Source: Devriesea agamarum (GTDB lineage: Bacteria; Actinomycetota; Actinomycetes; Actinomycetales; Dermabacteraceae). Taken from it: a stretch of 64,000 nt of DNA. Under the pieces are notes generated by a model. It had not been told where the DNA came from and did not search any database. It saw only the letters and a program-made list of their open reading frames with translations. Shown here piece after piece: positions 8,008 to 17,450 of the stretch. The stretch's first letter is position 1. Every line of letters starts with the position of its first letter. The stretch spans positions 310,001 through 374,000 of the forward strand of contig NZ_LN849456.1 of the NCBI RefSeq assembly GCF_900070355.1. Reading direction: 5' to 3'. Both the position numbers and the translations under genes were made by a program.

Positions 8008-8796
8008 ATGACGGACTGTCGCAACCACTCACCAGCAACGGCATCCGACACCTGCGAGGGCGTCGAGAACCCTGCCGGGACAGCTACCGAGGCGACGAGG
8101 AATCGTCTCGTCGAAGAAATCTCACGATCCGGACCGGTGACTGCAACCACACTGGCAAAGACCTTTGGTCTGACCGCCGCGGGCGTGCGCCGACACCTGA
8201 TTGCGCTAGAAGCTGACGGACTCATCACCCAGCGCAACATATCCTCAGGTAAACGGGGGCGGGGTCGTCCGAGTAAAGCCTTCGTGCTGACCGAGAAGGC
8301 ACACTCGGATCTCGGCTCCGAGTACGATGCTCTGGCCGCCCTAGCGATTGAACATCTCGAACGACTTGGCGGTCGAGAAGCCATTGCCCAGCTCGCGGAA
8401 CATCGAGTTGATCCATGGCAGCGGGAATACGAAACCAGACTGGAGAACTATTCCCGCGACCACGACGGATCCAGGCCCAGCCCTAAACAGCGGGTGGAGA
8501 TCCTCGCGGATCTCTTATCGGCCCGGGGCTACGCGGGCTCGGTCAGACCCGTGACCGTCCGCGTTGCTGCTCCCGACGGTGAGCAGCGCACTATGCGGAC
8601 CCTGGCAACCGCACAACTGTGTCAGGGGCATTGCCCGGTTCAGGATATTGCGACGCGACATCCCGAACTGTGCGATGTGGAAACCGAAGCTATTTCCCGA
8701 ATGTTGGGAGTCCCTGTGCAGAGGCTCGCCACACTCGCGAAGGGTGCACACGCATGCACCACGCACATTCCGCTTACGGAGGGAAGGACACCATGA
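8008..8796 (+). CDS. sufR: Fe-S responsive repressor SufR
   Basis: A winged-helix regulator expected to repress the suf operon when it carries an Fe-S cluster. The N-terminal ~90 residues hold the HTH ([27 protein letters not shown]) and a basic wing ([12 protein letters not shown]). The C-terminal part has the candidate cluster ligands [10 protein letters not shown], then LCDVE and HACTTH. An ATG at 8008 is preceded by GGAGGGAGG; a GTG at 8005 is in frame but too close to it. The stop overlaps the sufB ATG by 4 nt. Position upstream of sufB and divergent from the ABC ATPase gene matches M. tuberculosis Rv1460. Confidence 0.9.
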   Translation: MTDCRNHSPATASDTCEGVENPAGTATEATRNRLVEEISRSGPVTATTLAKTFGLTAAGVRRHLIALEADGLITQRNISSGKRGRGRPSKAFVLTEKAHSDLGSEYDALAALAIEHLERLGGREAIAQLAEHRVDPWQREYETRLENYSRDHDGSRPSPKQRVEILADLLSARGYAGSVRPVTVRVAAPDGEQRTMRTLATAQLCQGHCPVQDIATRHPELCDVETEAISRMLGVPVQRLATLAKGAHACTTHIPLTEGRTP

Positions 8797-10220
8797 CGAG
8801 CGCACCAGAGCAGCTCAGCCAGGACGAGATCATCTCGTCCATTGGCTCGTACGCCTATGGCTGGCACGATTCGGATGTCGCCGGGGCGTCGGCCCGCCGG
8901 GGGCTGAACGAAGACGTTGTCCGCGATATTTCGCGGCGCAAGAACGAACCTGAATGGATGCTTAAGCGTCGCCTGAAGGCGCTGCGCCTGTTTGAGAAAA
9001 AACCGATGCCGACCTGGGGTCCTGACCTGAGCGGCATCGACTTCGACACGATTAAATACTTCGTACGGTCCACCGAGAAACAGGCCACTACCTGGGAGGA
9101 ACTGCCGGAGGACATCCGTGAAACTTACGACCGGCTGGGCATCCCCGAAGCGGAGAAGCAGCGGCTGGTGGCTGGGGTGGCTGCCCAGTATGAGTCCGAG
9201 GTGGTCTACCACCAGATTCGCGAAGACCTTGAAAAACAGGGCGTGATCTTCCTCGATACCGACACCGGTCTGCGCGAATATCCGGAACTGTTCGAGGAAT
9301 ACTTCGGCACGGTGATCCCCAGCGGCGACAACAAGTTTGCAGCTCTAAACACGGCGGTATGGTCTGGCGGATCGTTTGTGTACGTGCCCAAAGGGGTTCA
9401 TGTCGAAATCCCGCTTCAGGCCTACTTCCGTATCAATACCGAGAACATGGGCCAGTTCGAGCGCACGCTGATCATCGCCGACGAAGGTTCCTATGTGCAC
9501 TACGTCGAGGGATGCACCGCGCCGATCTACAAGTCGGACTCGCTGCACTCCGCCGTCGTGGAAATTGTGGTGAAAAAGGATGCCCGCGTGCGCTACACCA
9601 CGATCCAAAACTGGTCGAATAACGTGTACAACCTGGTCACCAAGCGCACCACGGTTGAAGCAGGCGGCACCATGGAATGGGTCGATGGCAACATCGGCTC
9701 CAAGGTCACCATGAAATACCCGGCTGTGTGGCTGATGGGCGAACACGCCCGCGGTGAAACGCTGTCCATTGCTTTTGCGGGTGAGGGACAACATCAGGAC
9801 ACCGGCTCCAAGATGGTGCACATGGCGCCGCACACCTCCAGCTCCATCGTCTCCAAGTCTGTATCTCGTGGCGGTGGGCGATCCTCCTATCGAGGACTGG
9901 TGCAGGTGCATGAAGGTGCTCACCACGCCGCATCCAACGTTTTATGCGACGCACTGCTGGTGGACACCCAATCCCGTACCGACACCTACCCCTACGTCGA
10001 CGTTCGGGTAGATGACGTCCAGATGGGCCACGAGGCCACCGTCTCCAAAGTCTCCGAAGAACAGCTGTTCTATCTGATGAGCCGCGGCTTAGAAGAGACC
10101 GAGGCCATGGCCATGATCGTGCGTGGCTTCATCGAACCCATTGCGCGTGAACTCCCCATGGAATACGCGCTGGAACTGAACCGACTGATCGAACTGCAGA
10201 TGGAAGGAGCAGTCGGCTGA
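8793..10220 (+). CDS. sufB: Fe-S cluster assembly scaffold SufB
   Basis: SufB is the scaffold of the SufBCD complex on which Fe-S clusters are built in the cytosol. The 475-residue protein is colinear with the family and has no intein, unlike M. tuberculosis SufB. Recognisable segments include [27 protein letters not shown] with the conserved Cys, VKYPAVWL-like MKYPAVWL, and the C-terminal [17 protein letters not shown]. The ATG at 8793 overlaps the sufR stop; a longer frame upstream lies inside sufR and is not used. It is followed by sufD with a TGATG overlap. Confidence 0.97.
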   Translation: MTSAPEQLSQDEIISSIGSYAYGWHDSDVAGASARRGLNEDVVRDISRRKNEPEWMLKRRLKALRLFEKKPMPTWGPDLSGIDFDTIKYFVRSTEKQATTWEELPEDIRETYDRLGIPEAEKQRLVAGVAAQYESEVVYHQIREDLEKQGVIFLDTDTGLREYPELFEEYFGTVIPSGDNKFAALNTAVWSGGSFVYVPKGVHVEIPLQAYFRINTENMGQFERTLIIADEGSYVHYVEGCTAPIYKSDSLHSAVVEIVVKKDARVRYTTIQNWSNNVYNLVTKRTTVEAGGTMEWVDGNIGSKVTMKYPAVWLMGEHARGETLSIAFAGEGQHQDTGSKMVHMAPHTSSSIVSKSVSRGGGRSSYRGLVQVHEGAHHAASNVLCDALLVDTQSRTDTYPYVDVRVDDVQMGHEATVSKVSEEQLFYLMSRGLEETEAMAMIVRGFIEPIARELPMEYALELNRLIELQMEGAVG

Positions 10221-11455
10221 TGGCGTCGACCGACACAAAGCTCAGCGAGGGACTGGATCCCGATATGGCACCGGCAACTGACCACTCGCGCGCTGTCGCC
10301 GAGCCGGAAGGGCTCACCATGAATGCGGCCCCAGAGGCATCCCGCGCCTCCCGGCTGCGCTCCGCGACCGTGGCCGACCACGCCATTCCCACGGGCCGTG
10401 AGGAAGAGTGGCGGTTTGCGCCGTTGAAAGACCTTGCGCCCTTGTTCGAGGATGTTGCAGACGACCCCGACGCATTGCGCTACACCGTCAGCGGTCACGA
10501 CGAGGCTGTGCTACCGGTACGCACCCTTGCCCCGGGCCAATCGCCGCGAGGCTCAGCGCTGCTGCCGGAAGACCGGGTCGCTGCCATCGCAATGAACCGT
10601 ACCCAGGACGCGCTATACCTCTGCGCACCTCGAAACACCGAGGTCCACGAGCCTGTTCGGGTCAACCTGGTGGGCGAAGGTGCCGGGCGCATCGCCCACG
10701 GACATGTGGTGCTGGAAACCCACGAAGGGGCCCAAGCCACTTTTGTTCTCAACCACACCGGAAGCGCAGTCTATGCGCAGAACCTCGAAATGATCGTGGG
10801 CGATAACTCGTCGATGACGGTCATCTCGGTGCAAGAGTGGGACGACGACGCGGTGCATGTTTCCGCCCACGTGGCGCGCATCGGTCGCGATGCCCGGCTC
10901 AAACACATCGTGGTGACACTCGGTGGGCGCGCTGTCCGCGTCAATTCCGAAGTCGATTTCACCGCCCCGGGTGGCGAAGCTGAGCAGATTGGCCTGTACT
11001 TCTCCGACGAAGGTCAGCACCTCGAGCATCGCCTTTTCGTCGACCACGCGGCCCCTCAGTGCACCAGCAATGTCACCTATAAGGGGGCCTTGCAAGGTCA
11101 GGGAGCACGCTCGGTGTGGGTCGGCGACGTGCTGATCCGCAACGCGGCCGAAGGAACCAACACCTACGAACTCAATCGCAACCTGGTGCTCACCGAAGGG
11201 GCTCGCGCGGATTCTGTGCCGAACCTCGAAATTGAAACCGGCGAGATCGAGGGTGCCGGACACGCTTCGGCGACCGGACGTTTCGACGACGAGCAGCTGT
11301 TTTATCTGCGCGCCCGCGGCATCCCCGAAATTGAGGCTCGACGCCTGGTGGTGCGCGGATTCTTCGCGGACCTCATCCAGCAGATTGAGATCGCCGAAGT
11401 GCGCGAGCACCTGACCGACGCCATTGAGCGTGAGCTTGCGCGGAGCATGAACTGA
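10220..11455 (+). CDS. sufD: Fe-S cluster assembly protein SufD
   Basis: SufD is the SufB paralogue that completes the SufBC2D complex and helps iron entry. The 411-residue sequence shows EEWRFAPL near the N-terminus, a beta-helical core, and a C-terminal block (GRFDDEQLFYLRARGIPEIEAR) parallel to that of SufB. Overlaps on both sides are of the TGATG type, so sufB, sufD and the next gene are tightly coupled. Confidence 0.95.
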   Translation: MASTDTKLSEGLDPDMAPATDHSRAVAEPEGLTMNAAPEASRASRLRSATVADHAIPTGREEEWRFAPLKDLAPLFEDVADDPDALRYTVSGHDEAVLPVRTLAPGQSPRGSALLPEDRVAAIAMNRTQDALYLCAPRNTEVHEPVRVNLVGEGAGRIAHGHVVLETHEGAQATFVLNHTGSAVYAQNLEMIVGDNSSMTVISVQEWDDDAVHVSAHVARIGRDARLKHIVVTLGGRAVRVNSEVDFTAPGGEAEQIGLYFSDEGQHLEHRLFVDHAAPQCTSNVTYKGALQGQGARSVWVGDVLIRNAAEGTNTYELNRNLVLTEGARADSVPNLEIETGEIEGAGHASATGRFDDEQLFYLRARGIPEIEARRLVVRGFFADLIQQIEIAEVREHLTDAIERELARSMN

Positions 11456-11799
11456 TGTCGGAGCAGTCCCGTTTCGTAAAGGTCGCCCACACAGGCGATC
11501 TCGGCCCCGGCGAAGTCATCGGGGTTGAGATCGATGGCGTGGATGTAGCGCTCGCACGTGATGACAGTGGTGAGATCCACGCCATCGGAGATATCTGCTC
11601 CCACGAGCGGGTGAATCTATCTGATGGCGAGGTTGAAGGGTGCTTCCTCGAATGCTGGAAGCACGGAAGCCAATTCGACCTTCGCACCGGTGCGCCCCAG
11701 CAATTGCCCGCGACGAAACCTGTTCCTGTTTACCCCGTTCACTGCGATGCGGAGACCGGCGCGATTAGCGTGTGTGTCACCGCCGCCCAGACCGTCTGA
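11455..11799 (+). CDS. Rieske-type ferredoxin of the suf operon
   Basis: A 114-residue Rieske [2Fe-2S] protein with the ligand motifs CSHERV (Cys-x-His) and CWKHGSQF (Cys-x2-His). Its size fits stand-alone ferredoxin components annotated as non-heme iron oxygenase subunits. It lies between sufD and sufC, an arrangement common in Micrococcales, and starts with a TGATG overlap. A role as electron donor for cluster assembly is inferred from location only. Confidence 0.9.
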   Translation: MSEQSRFVKVAHTGDLGPGEVIGVEIDGVDVALARDDSGEIHAIGDICSHERVNLSDGEVEGCFLECWKHGSQFDLRTGAPQQLPATKPVPVYPVHCDAETGAISVCVTAAQTV

Positions 11800-11823
11800 C
11801 CCATCCGAAGGAGACCATCCACT

Positions 11824-12582
11824 ATGTCGATCCTTGAGATCCGCGACCTCCACGCGTCCGTTGAGACATCTGAAGGCACCAAAGAAATCCTGAAAGGTGT
11901 CAATTTAACAATTCGTTCGGGGGAGACCCACGCCATTATGGGACCGAACGGTTCGGGCAAGTCTACCCTCGCCTACTCCATTTCAGGGCACCCGAAGTAC
12001 GAGATTACCTCCGGAACGGTTTTGCTTGACGGCGAAGACGTGCTGGAAATGGAAGTTGACGAGCGGGCACGCGCAGGTCTTTTCCTCGCCATGCAGTACC
12101 CCGTGGAAGTGCCCGGCGTGACCGTGTCGAACTTCCTGCGCACCGCGAAAACTGCGGTTGCGGGCGATCCGCCGCCGCTGCGCACCTGGATCAAAGACGT
12201 GAAGCAGGCGATGGAAAACCTGCGCATGGATCCGACCTTCGCCGAGCGCAATGTGAACGAAGGCTTTTCAGGGGGCGAGAAGAAGCGCCACGAAATCCTC
12301 CAGATGGAACTGCTCAAGCCGAAGATCGCGATTCTCGATGAGACCGACTCCGGTCTGGACGTGGACGCACTGCGGATCGTATCCGAAGGCGTAAACCGCG
12401 CCAAAGCTGAAACCGGGGTTGGCGTCATGCTGATTACCCACTACACCCGAATCCTCAACTACATTAAGCCCGACTTTGTGCACGTGTTCGTGAACGGACG
12501 GGTGGCTGAAGAAGGCGGTCCGGAACTCGCCGAACGTCTGGAAGCCGAAGGATACGACCGGTTTTTGGCGGCGGCAAAATAA
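11824..12582 (+). CDS. sufC: Fe-S assembly ATPase SufC
   Basis: SufC is the ABC-type ATPase that drives conformational change in SufBCD. The 252-residue protein has Walker [10 protein letters not shown] (residues 40-48), signature [13 protein letters not shown] and Walker B with [11 protein letters not shown], the SufC-specific variant. A GGAG site precedes the ATG. No cysteine desulfurase gene follows, contrary to the usual sufS-sufU order in mycobacteria. Confidence 0.97.
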   Translation: MSILEIRDLHASVETSEGTKEILKGVNLTIRSGETHAIMGPNGSGKSTLAYSISGHPKYEITSGTVLLDGEDVLEMEVDERARAGLFLAMQYPVEVPGVTVSNFLRTAKTAVAGDPPPLRTWIKDVKQAMENLRMDPTFAERNVNEGFSGGEKKRHEILQMELLKPKIAILDETDSGLDVDALRIVSEGVNRAKAETGVGVMLITHYTRILNYIKPDFVHVFVNGRVAEEGGPELAERLEAEGYDRFLAAAK

Positions 12583-12643
12583 TCACGGCGGATAGTCACT
12601 GCGGCACCGGTCGCAATATCGACGTCAACGGAAGAAGAATGCG

Positions 12644-13069
12644 ATGAGCCAGGACACCACGAGCGAGGAGACCACCCTCACTCCCTCCCCGGGAGATCCG
12701 GACCACGTAGCCCCTGCACCAGCGGCGCAACCTGAATCAGCTGAGGGCGCAGCGCAGCCTACTGCCGTCACCGAGGACCAGATTATTGAGGCGATGAAAG
12801 ATGTCATCGACCCCGAACTCGGCATTAATGTCGTCGATCTCGGTCTGGTCTACGGAGTAAGTGTTGACGGTGGCGAGGCCGTTGTCGACATGACCCTGAC
12901 TTCTGCAGCCTGCCCTCTGACCGATGTTCTCGAAGAGCAGACGTTTATGGCGCTCGATCCCATCACCACCTCCCACCGCATCAACTGGGTCTGGATGCCG
13001 CCGTGGGGCATGGAGATGATTACGGATGATGGCCGCGAGCAGCTGCGCGCCATCGGCTTTAATCTCTAG
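12644..13069 (+). CDS. sufT: SufT-like metal-sulfur cluster maturation factor (DUF59)
   Basis: A 141-residue MIP18/DUF59 protein implicated in Fe-S protein maturation. After a ~40-residue acidic, Pro/Ala-rich leader the domain begins with VIDPELGINVVDLGLVY, followed by TSAACPLTD with the conserved Cys and a C-terminal PPWGMEMITDDGREQL. It closes the suf operon 61 nt after sufC. Confidence 0.92.
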   Translation: MSQDTTSEETTLTPSPGDPDHVAPAPAAQPESAEGAAQPTAVTEDQIIEAMKDVIDPELGINVVDLGLVYGVSVDGGEAVVDMTLTSAACPLTDVLEEQTFMALDPITTSHRINWVWMPPWGMEMITDDGREQLRAIGFNL

Positions 13070-13080
13070 GGAGAGACTGA

Positions 13081-13509
13081 ATGTCCACACTGTTTACGAA
13101 GATTATTGAGGGCGAGATCCCGGGCCGCATCGTCTGGGAGGACGATGCGGTCGTCGGTTTTCTCGATGCCTTTCCGCAAACGTATGGGCATGCCCTGGTG
13201 GTGCCGCGCGAGGAAATCGACCTGTGGACTGATCTGTCGCCGGAGTTATCTGCACATGTGTTCGAGGTGGCGCGCACGATCGGACGTGCTCAGCTCGCGG
13301 CATTCGAGGCGGATCGTGTGGGAGTGATCGTGCAGGGATATCTGGTTCCGCATGCGCACGTCCATGTCTTCCCCACCACGTCCGCCGCGGATTTCGATCC
13401 GGCGCGCCAGATGAAAGACCCGGATCCGAAGGCTATGGATGAGGCTGCCGCGTCCTTGCGCAGGGCGCTCATCGACGCAGGATACGAACAGTTTGTTCCT
13501 GCCCACTGA
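13081..13509 (+). CDS. HIT family nucleotide hydrolase
   Basis: A 142-residue histidine-triad protein, expected to hydrolyse nucleotide phosphoramidates or dinucleoside polyphosphates. The catalytic motif is HAHVHVFP at about residues 91-98, and the N-terminus (FTKIIEGEIPGRIVWEDD) is typical of the HinT branch. It starts 11 nt after sufT with its own GGGAGAG site, so it may be read with the suf operon, and it converges with ald. Confidence 0.93.
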   Translation: MSTLFTKIIEGEIPGRIVWEDDAVVGFLDAFPQTYGHALVVPREEIDLWTDLSPELSAHVFEVARTIGRAQLAAFEADRVGVIVQGYLVPHAHVHVFPTTSAADFDPARQMKDPDPKAMDEAAASLRRALIDAGYEQFVPAH

Positions 13510-13600
13510 CGGGGCAAAGTTAAGTGAATCGGCCTATGCCGTTTCGCCCTGCCATACATTCGCTCTGGCCGCGTGAGGCCAGGATCTTACAGCTGAGACC

Positions 13601-13635
13601 AGGGGGCTGCACGTCGCATGAGCGTGCAGCACCCT
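13601..13635. terminator. Convergent hairpin between HIT gene and ald
   Basis: GCTGCACG (13606-13613) pairs with CGTGCAGC (13623-13630), and AGGG/CCCT extends the stem across one mismatch. It sits between two convergent genes, as a bidirectional terminator would, but no T-tract follows on either strand. Confidence 0.55.
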
Positions 13636-13655
13636 GCTGCTTCCTGTGAGCGCTG

Positions 13656-14774
13656 TTAGCTGCGTAGAACGCTATCGATGCTGACAGATGGATAGCCGTG
13701 TGCTGTCGCCACCGAGGCGTGGGTGAGCTGACCATTGTGGGCGGTGAGCCCTTGCGCCAACCAGCGATCTGTTTGCATCGCGACTCTCCAACCATCGTCG
13801 GCGAGCCGTAATACGTAGGGCAAAGTGGCGTTGGTTAGAGCAACGGTGCTGGTGACTGGGACCGATCCGGGCATATTGGCCACGCAGTAGAAGCGGGTGT
13901 TGTGGACGTCGAATACCGGATCATCGTGCGTGGTGGGACGAGAGTGCTCAAAGCATCCGCCCTGGTCGATGGCGACGTCCACCAGCACCGATCCTGGTTT
14001 CATCGAGCGGATCATGTCGTCTGTCACCAGTTTCGGAGCTTTAGCGCCGGGAATAAGCACGGATCCGATTACGACATCGGAGGTGGCCACCTGTTCGGCG
14101 AGATCTAGACGCGTTGAGTACCGGGTCAAAATGGCGCCGTTGTGCACCGTCGCGATCTGCGAGAGCCGGGCTAGATTCACATCCATGACGGTGACCGATG
14201 CGTGCAATCCTGCGGCCATCATCGCTGCTTGCTCGCCGACTACCCCGCCACCAATCACTAACACCTTAGCTTCGGAGGTTCCGGGGACTCCGCCCATAAG
14301 GATGCCTGCCCCGCCCAGCGGCGCCATCAAATGATAGGCGGCAACCTGAGTCGCCAGGCGCCCTGCGATAGCACTCATGGGGGCGAGCAGGGGCAAGCTG
14401 CCGTCAGGAAGCCGAACCGTCTCGTAGGCGATGGCGGTCGTGCCTGAAGACAGCACCGCATCAGTGCAGTCCCGGGAGGCCGCAAGGTGCAGGTAGGTAA
14501 ACAGCACCTGATCCGCACGCATTCTCGCGTATTCCTCGCCCACCGGTTCTTTCACTTTGACAATCATGTCCGCGCGCTCCCACACCTCTCCGGCGTTCGG
14601 TGCGATCTCGGCACCAGCTACCCGATAGGCATCATCGCTGATCCCGGCACCGAGCCCGGCTTGGGTTTCCACGAGGATACTGTGCCCGCGGTGGACGAGC
14701 TCGTGGATGCCGGCTGGGGTGAGTCCGACGCGGTATTCGTGGTTTTTGATCTCGCGGGGTACGCCGATCAACAT
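13656..14774 (-). CDS. ald: Alanine dehydrogenase
   Basis: NAD-dependent enzyme that interconverts L-alanine and pyruvate plus ammonia. The 372-residue protein begins MLIGVPREIKNHEYRVGLTP and shows VKVKEP, FTYLHLAAS, the Rossmann motif VIGGGVVGEQAA and the late block YCVANMPGSVPVTST. I chose the ATG at 14774 because AAGGAGG lies 8 nt before it; an upstream frame adds 21 residues unlike the family. It is divergent from the ABC-F gene. Confidence 0.96.
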   Translation of the reverse strand: MLIGVPREIKNHEYRVGLTPAGIHELVHRGHSILVETQAGLGAGISDDAYRVAGAEIAPNAGEVWERADMIVKVKEPVGEEYARMRADQVLFTYLHLAASRDCTDAVLSSGTTAIAYETVRLPDGSLPLLAPMSAIAGRLATQVAAYHLMAPLGGAGILMGGVPGTSEAKVLVIGGGVVGEQAAMMAAGLHASVTVMDVNLARLSQIATVHNGAILTRYSTRLDLAEQVATSDVVIGSVLIPGAKAPKLVTDDMIRSMKPGSVLVDVAIDQGGCFEHSRPTTHDDPVFDVHNTRFYCVANMPGSVPVTSTVALTNATLPYVLRLADDGWRVAMQTDRWLAQGLTAHNGQLTHASVATAHGYPSVSIDSVLRS

Positions 14775-15021
14775 GGCCCGGTTCCTCCTTTGGAAGGTCT
14801 CCGCCCGAATACACCGGAAGTGGATGGTGGTATCCAAGCGGTGATCGGCGTCCTCACCGATCTATGACCATTGGAACACATGTGCTTGAGGGCACACTGT
14901 AGGCCCCGGACGAGGCTGCGGTGCGGGATTAGACTCCCCGAGGATGAGATTGCTCTGATTGCTGAGCCCCGCCCGTCGCCTGGCGAATCAGGTTTCCCGA
15001 TTACCGAAGGAGAACACACGC

Positions 15022-16626
15022 ATGCTCACCGTGAAAGATCTTGAGATCAGGGTGGGGGCGCGCCTGCTGATGGAGCATGTGTCCTTCCAGGTGGCGCCGG
15101 GGGATCGGGTGGGGTTGGTCGGTCGCAATGGGGCCGGTAAAACGACAATGACGAAGATTCTGGCCGGTTTTGGTCAGCCTACGTCTGGCACGGTGGATCG
15201 CGTTGGTGACATCGGCTATTTGCCGCAGGATACGCATGCGGATAATCCCACCCAGAGTGTGATCGCCCGGATCCTTTCGGCTCGGGACTTGGATTCGATT
15301 TATAGCCGGTTGCGTCGGGCTGAGCAGGAAATGGCTGACGAATCGCTATCTGATGCTCGTCGGGAAAAGGCTATGAAGCGTTATGCGCGCCTCGATGATG
15401 ATTTGCATGCTCGCGGCGGCTATGCGGCTGAGGGCGAGGCGAAGCGGCTGGCCGCCAATCTCGGCATTGAACAGCGCTTGCTCGGTCAAGAGTTGCACAC
15501 CCTATCTGGCGGGCAGCGTCGGCGCGTGGAATTGGCACGGATTTTGTTTTCTGAGGCGTCCACGATGCTGCTGGACGAGCCGACGAACCACTTGGATGCG
15601 GATTCGGTGCAGTGGCTACGCGAGTATTTGATGTCTTACCAGGGTGGCCTGATCGTGATTTCCCACGATGTGCAGCTGGTCGACAAGGTTGTGAACAAGG
15701 TGTTCTACCTGGACGCGAACCGAGCATGCCTGGATGTGTACAACATGGGGTGGAAGAACTACCTGCGCCAGCGGGAGGACGATGAGAAACGGAGAAAGCG
15801 GGAGCGGGTCAACGCTGAAAAGAAAGCGTCGGCTCTGACCGCGCAAGCGGAAAAGATGCGTGCCAAAGCGACCAAAGCGGTTGCGGCGCAGAATATGCTG
15901 CGGCGGGCAGAGCGGATGCTGGATGGGATTGAAGGGGAACGTCAGGTTGATCGGGTGGCGAATCTGCGTTTCCCCAAGCCTGCGCCGTGCGGGAAGACTC
16001 CTTTAATGGCTGAAGGACTCAGCAAGTCCTATGGCAGTTTGGAAATCTTTACCGATGTCGATCTGGCTATTGACCGGGGGAGCCGGGTGGTAATCCTCGG
16101 TTTGAATGGTGCGGGTAAGACGACGCTGCTGCGCATTTTGGCGGGGGTGTCGGTGCCGGATACCGGTGAGGTGGTTCCCGGTCACGGGCTGAAGGTCGGG
16201 TATTACGCGCAGGAGCATGACACCCTCGACGGTGATGCGACGGTGCTTGAGAATATGCAGCATGCGGCAGAGGATTTACCGGAAGTTGAGTGCCGGAAAA
16301 TCCTCGGTTCGTTTCTATTTACCGGGGATGATGTACATAAACCGGCCCGGGTTTTATCGGGTGGGGAGAAAACGCGGTTGGCGCTGGCCACGCTGGTGGT
16401 CTCCAGTGCGAACGTGCTGCTGCTGGACGAGCCGACCAATAACCTCGATCCGGCGAGCCGTGAGGAGATTCTGGGGGCGCTCGGGGCGTTTGAAGGGGCG
16501 GTGGTGTTGGTGTCTCACGATCCCGGCGCGGTTCAGGCCTTGGCTCCGGAGCGGGTTTTGCTGATGCCGGATGCCGTGGAGGATCTGTGGAACAGCTCGT
16601 ATGAGGATCTCATCCAGCTTGCATAA
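15022..16626 (+). CDS. ABC-F family ATPase
   Basis: A soluble protein with two fused ABC domains and no membrane segment, the ABC-F architecture associated with ribosome-bound translation factors. Domain 1 has GRNGAGKTT, LSGGQRRR and MLLDEPTNHLD. A charged helical linker (about residues 250-320, rich in Arg, Lys and Glu) follows. Domain 2 has GLNGAGKTT, LSGGEKTR and LLLDEPTNNLD. The ATG at 15022 has an AAGGAG site upstream. Length is 534 residues. It could be a housekeeping factor or a weak resistance protein; the sequence does not decide. Confidence 0.94.
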   Translation: MLTVKDLEIRVGARLLMEHVSFQVAPGDRVGLVGRNGAGKTTMTKILAGFGQPTSGTVDRVGDIGYLPQDTHADNPTQSVIARILSARDLDSIYSRLRRAEQEMADESLSDARREKAMKRYARLDDDLHARGGYAAEGEAKRLAANLGIEQRLLGQELHTLSGGQRRRVELARILFSEASTMLLDEPTNHLDADSVQWLREYLMSYQGGLIVISHDVQLVDKVVNKVFYLDANRACLDVYNMGWKNYLRQREDDEKRRKRERVNAEKKASALTAQAEKMRAKATKAVAAQNMLRRAERMLDGIEGERQVDRVANLRFPKPAPCGKTPLMAEGLSKSYGSLEIFTDVDLAIDRGSRVVILGLNGAGKTTLLRILAGVSVPDTGEVVPGHGLKVGYYAQEHDTLDGDATVLENMQHAAEDLPEVECRKILGSFLFTGDDVHKPARVLSGGEKTRLALATLVVSSANVLLLDEPTNNLDPASREEILGALGAFEGAVVLVSHDPGAVQALAPERVLLMPDAVEDLWNSSYEDLIQLA

Positions 16627-16646
16627 CAGCTAAAAAAAGCGATATC

Positions 16647-16682
16647 TAACGTGTCAGTTAAAAAACGCTGTATGATGGCGCT
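16647..16682 (+). promoter_or_regulatory. Promoter and palindromic operator of a leaderless gene
   Basis: TATGAT at 16671-16676 is a strong -10 element and ends 6 nt before the GTG start at 16683, the spacing of a leaderless transcript whose first base is the start codon. There is no ribosome-binding site. Upstream, TAAC-N6-GTTA (16647-16660) is an inverted repeat over the -35 area, well placed for a repressor, possibly the gene's own product. Confidence 0.6.
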
Positions 16683-17450
16683 GTGTTCGTACTCACCATC
16701 GACCAACAAGGGTCACGACGCGGAATTGATCGAGTCCCAGAACTCCTTGACGCGCTGAACTGTTTGCCGCTGCGCTGCGCCGCCGAACGAACCGCCGGCG
16801 ACGAAGTCCAATGCCTGGCTGACCGTCCTCAGGTGGCCCTCGATGCCGCCCTGATCGCACTCGAAGACGGGCCCTGGAGCGTCGGAGTTGGAGTGGGGCC
16901 AATTGAGACCCCGCTGCCACGGTCCGTGCGCGCCGGCCGTGGAGATGCATTTATTGCGGCACGCGACGCTGTGGAACGCGCTCGCCGCACCAGCTCCGTA
17001 CCCATTACAGTGTGCTGCGCCGACACGCGCCAGCGCGAAACCGCCGACGAACTACAAGCCGTGCTGCGCCTGATCGGATGGGTAATCCGCACCCGCAACA
17101 CCGGTCAGTGGCGCGTCGTCCACGAACTGCGACGGCAACCCGACGCAACCCAGCAGGACATCGCGCACCGCCTCGGCATCACCCAGCAGACCGTCTCGCG
17201 TGCACTAAAAACCAGCGGATGGCGCGAAGAAATCGCCGCCTATCCATTAGCGCTCAGACTGCTCTCCATGCTTGACCTGACCTCAGCGCACGTCCGCCGC
17301 CCAGAAGCGCAGGCACGCTCAGGTGCGAAATTGCCGTCGAGCCTCGGACTGTCATCCAGCACGCCACCGCGTCGAAGTCCCGGGGCGACCCGTGCCGCGG
17401 CCACCCCGCTGCCCGCGCCCCCTCCGGTGAGCTCGGTGGTGACACCATGA
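16683..17450 (+). CDS. SatD-like HTH regulator
   Basis: A 255-residue protein of uncertain function. The N-terminal ~130 residues (start VFVLTIDQQGSRRG, then GVGVGPIETPLP and FIAARDAVERAR) resemble SatD-family proteins, whose fold recalls nucleotide cyclases. A clear HTH follows at about residues 146-170 (ATQQDIAHRLGITQQTVSRAL). The last ~50 residues are Pro/Ala/Ser-rich and probably disordered. The GTG start has no ribosome-binding site and a -10 box directly upstream, so translation is probably leaderless. The stop overlaps the next gene by 4 nt (ATGA), forming a two-gene unit with a membrane protein. What it senses and controls is unknown. Confidence 0.75.
   Translation: MFVLTIDQQGSRRGIDRVPELLDALNCLPLRCAAERTAGDEVQCLADRPQVALDAALIALEDGPWSVGVGVGPIETPLPRSVRAGRGDAFIAARDAVERARRTSSVPITVCCADTRQRETADELQAVLRLIGWVIRTRNTGQWRVVHELRRQPDATQQDIAHRLGITQQTVSRALKTSGWREEIAAYPLALRLLSMLDLTSAHVRRPEAQARSGAKLPSSLGLSSSTPPRRSPGATRAAATPLPAPPPVSSVVTP

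Noticed and set aside
7755-8384. Long minus-strand frame opposite sufR
   Set aside because: Antisense shadow of sufR and of the divergent promoter region; no family resemblance.
8619-8792. Upstream extension of sufB
   Set aside because: It would overlap sufR by 178 nt, and the ATG at 8793 fits the family start and the ATGA overlap.
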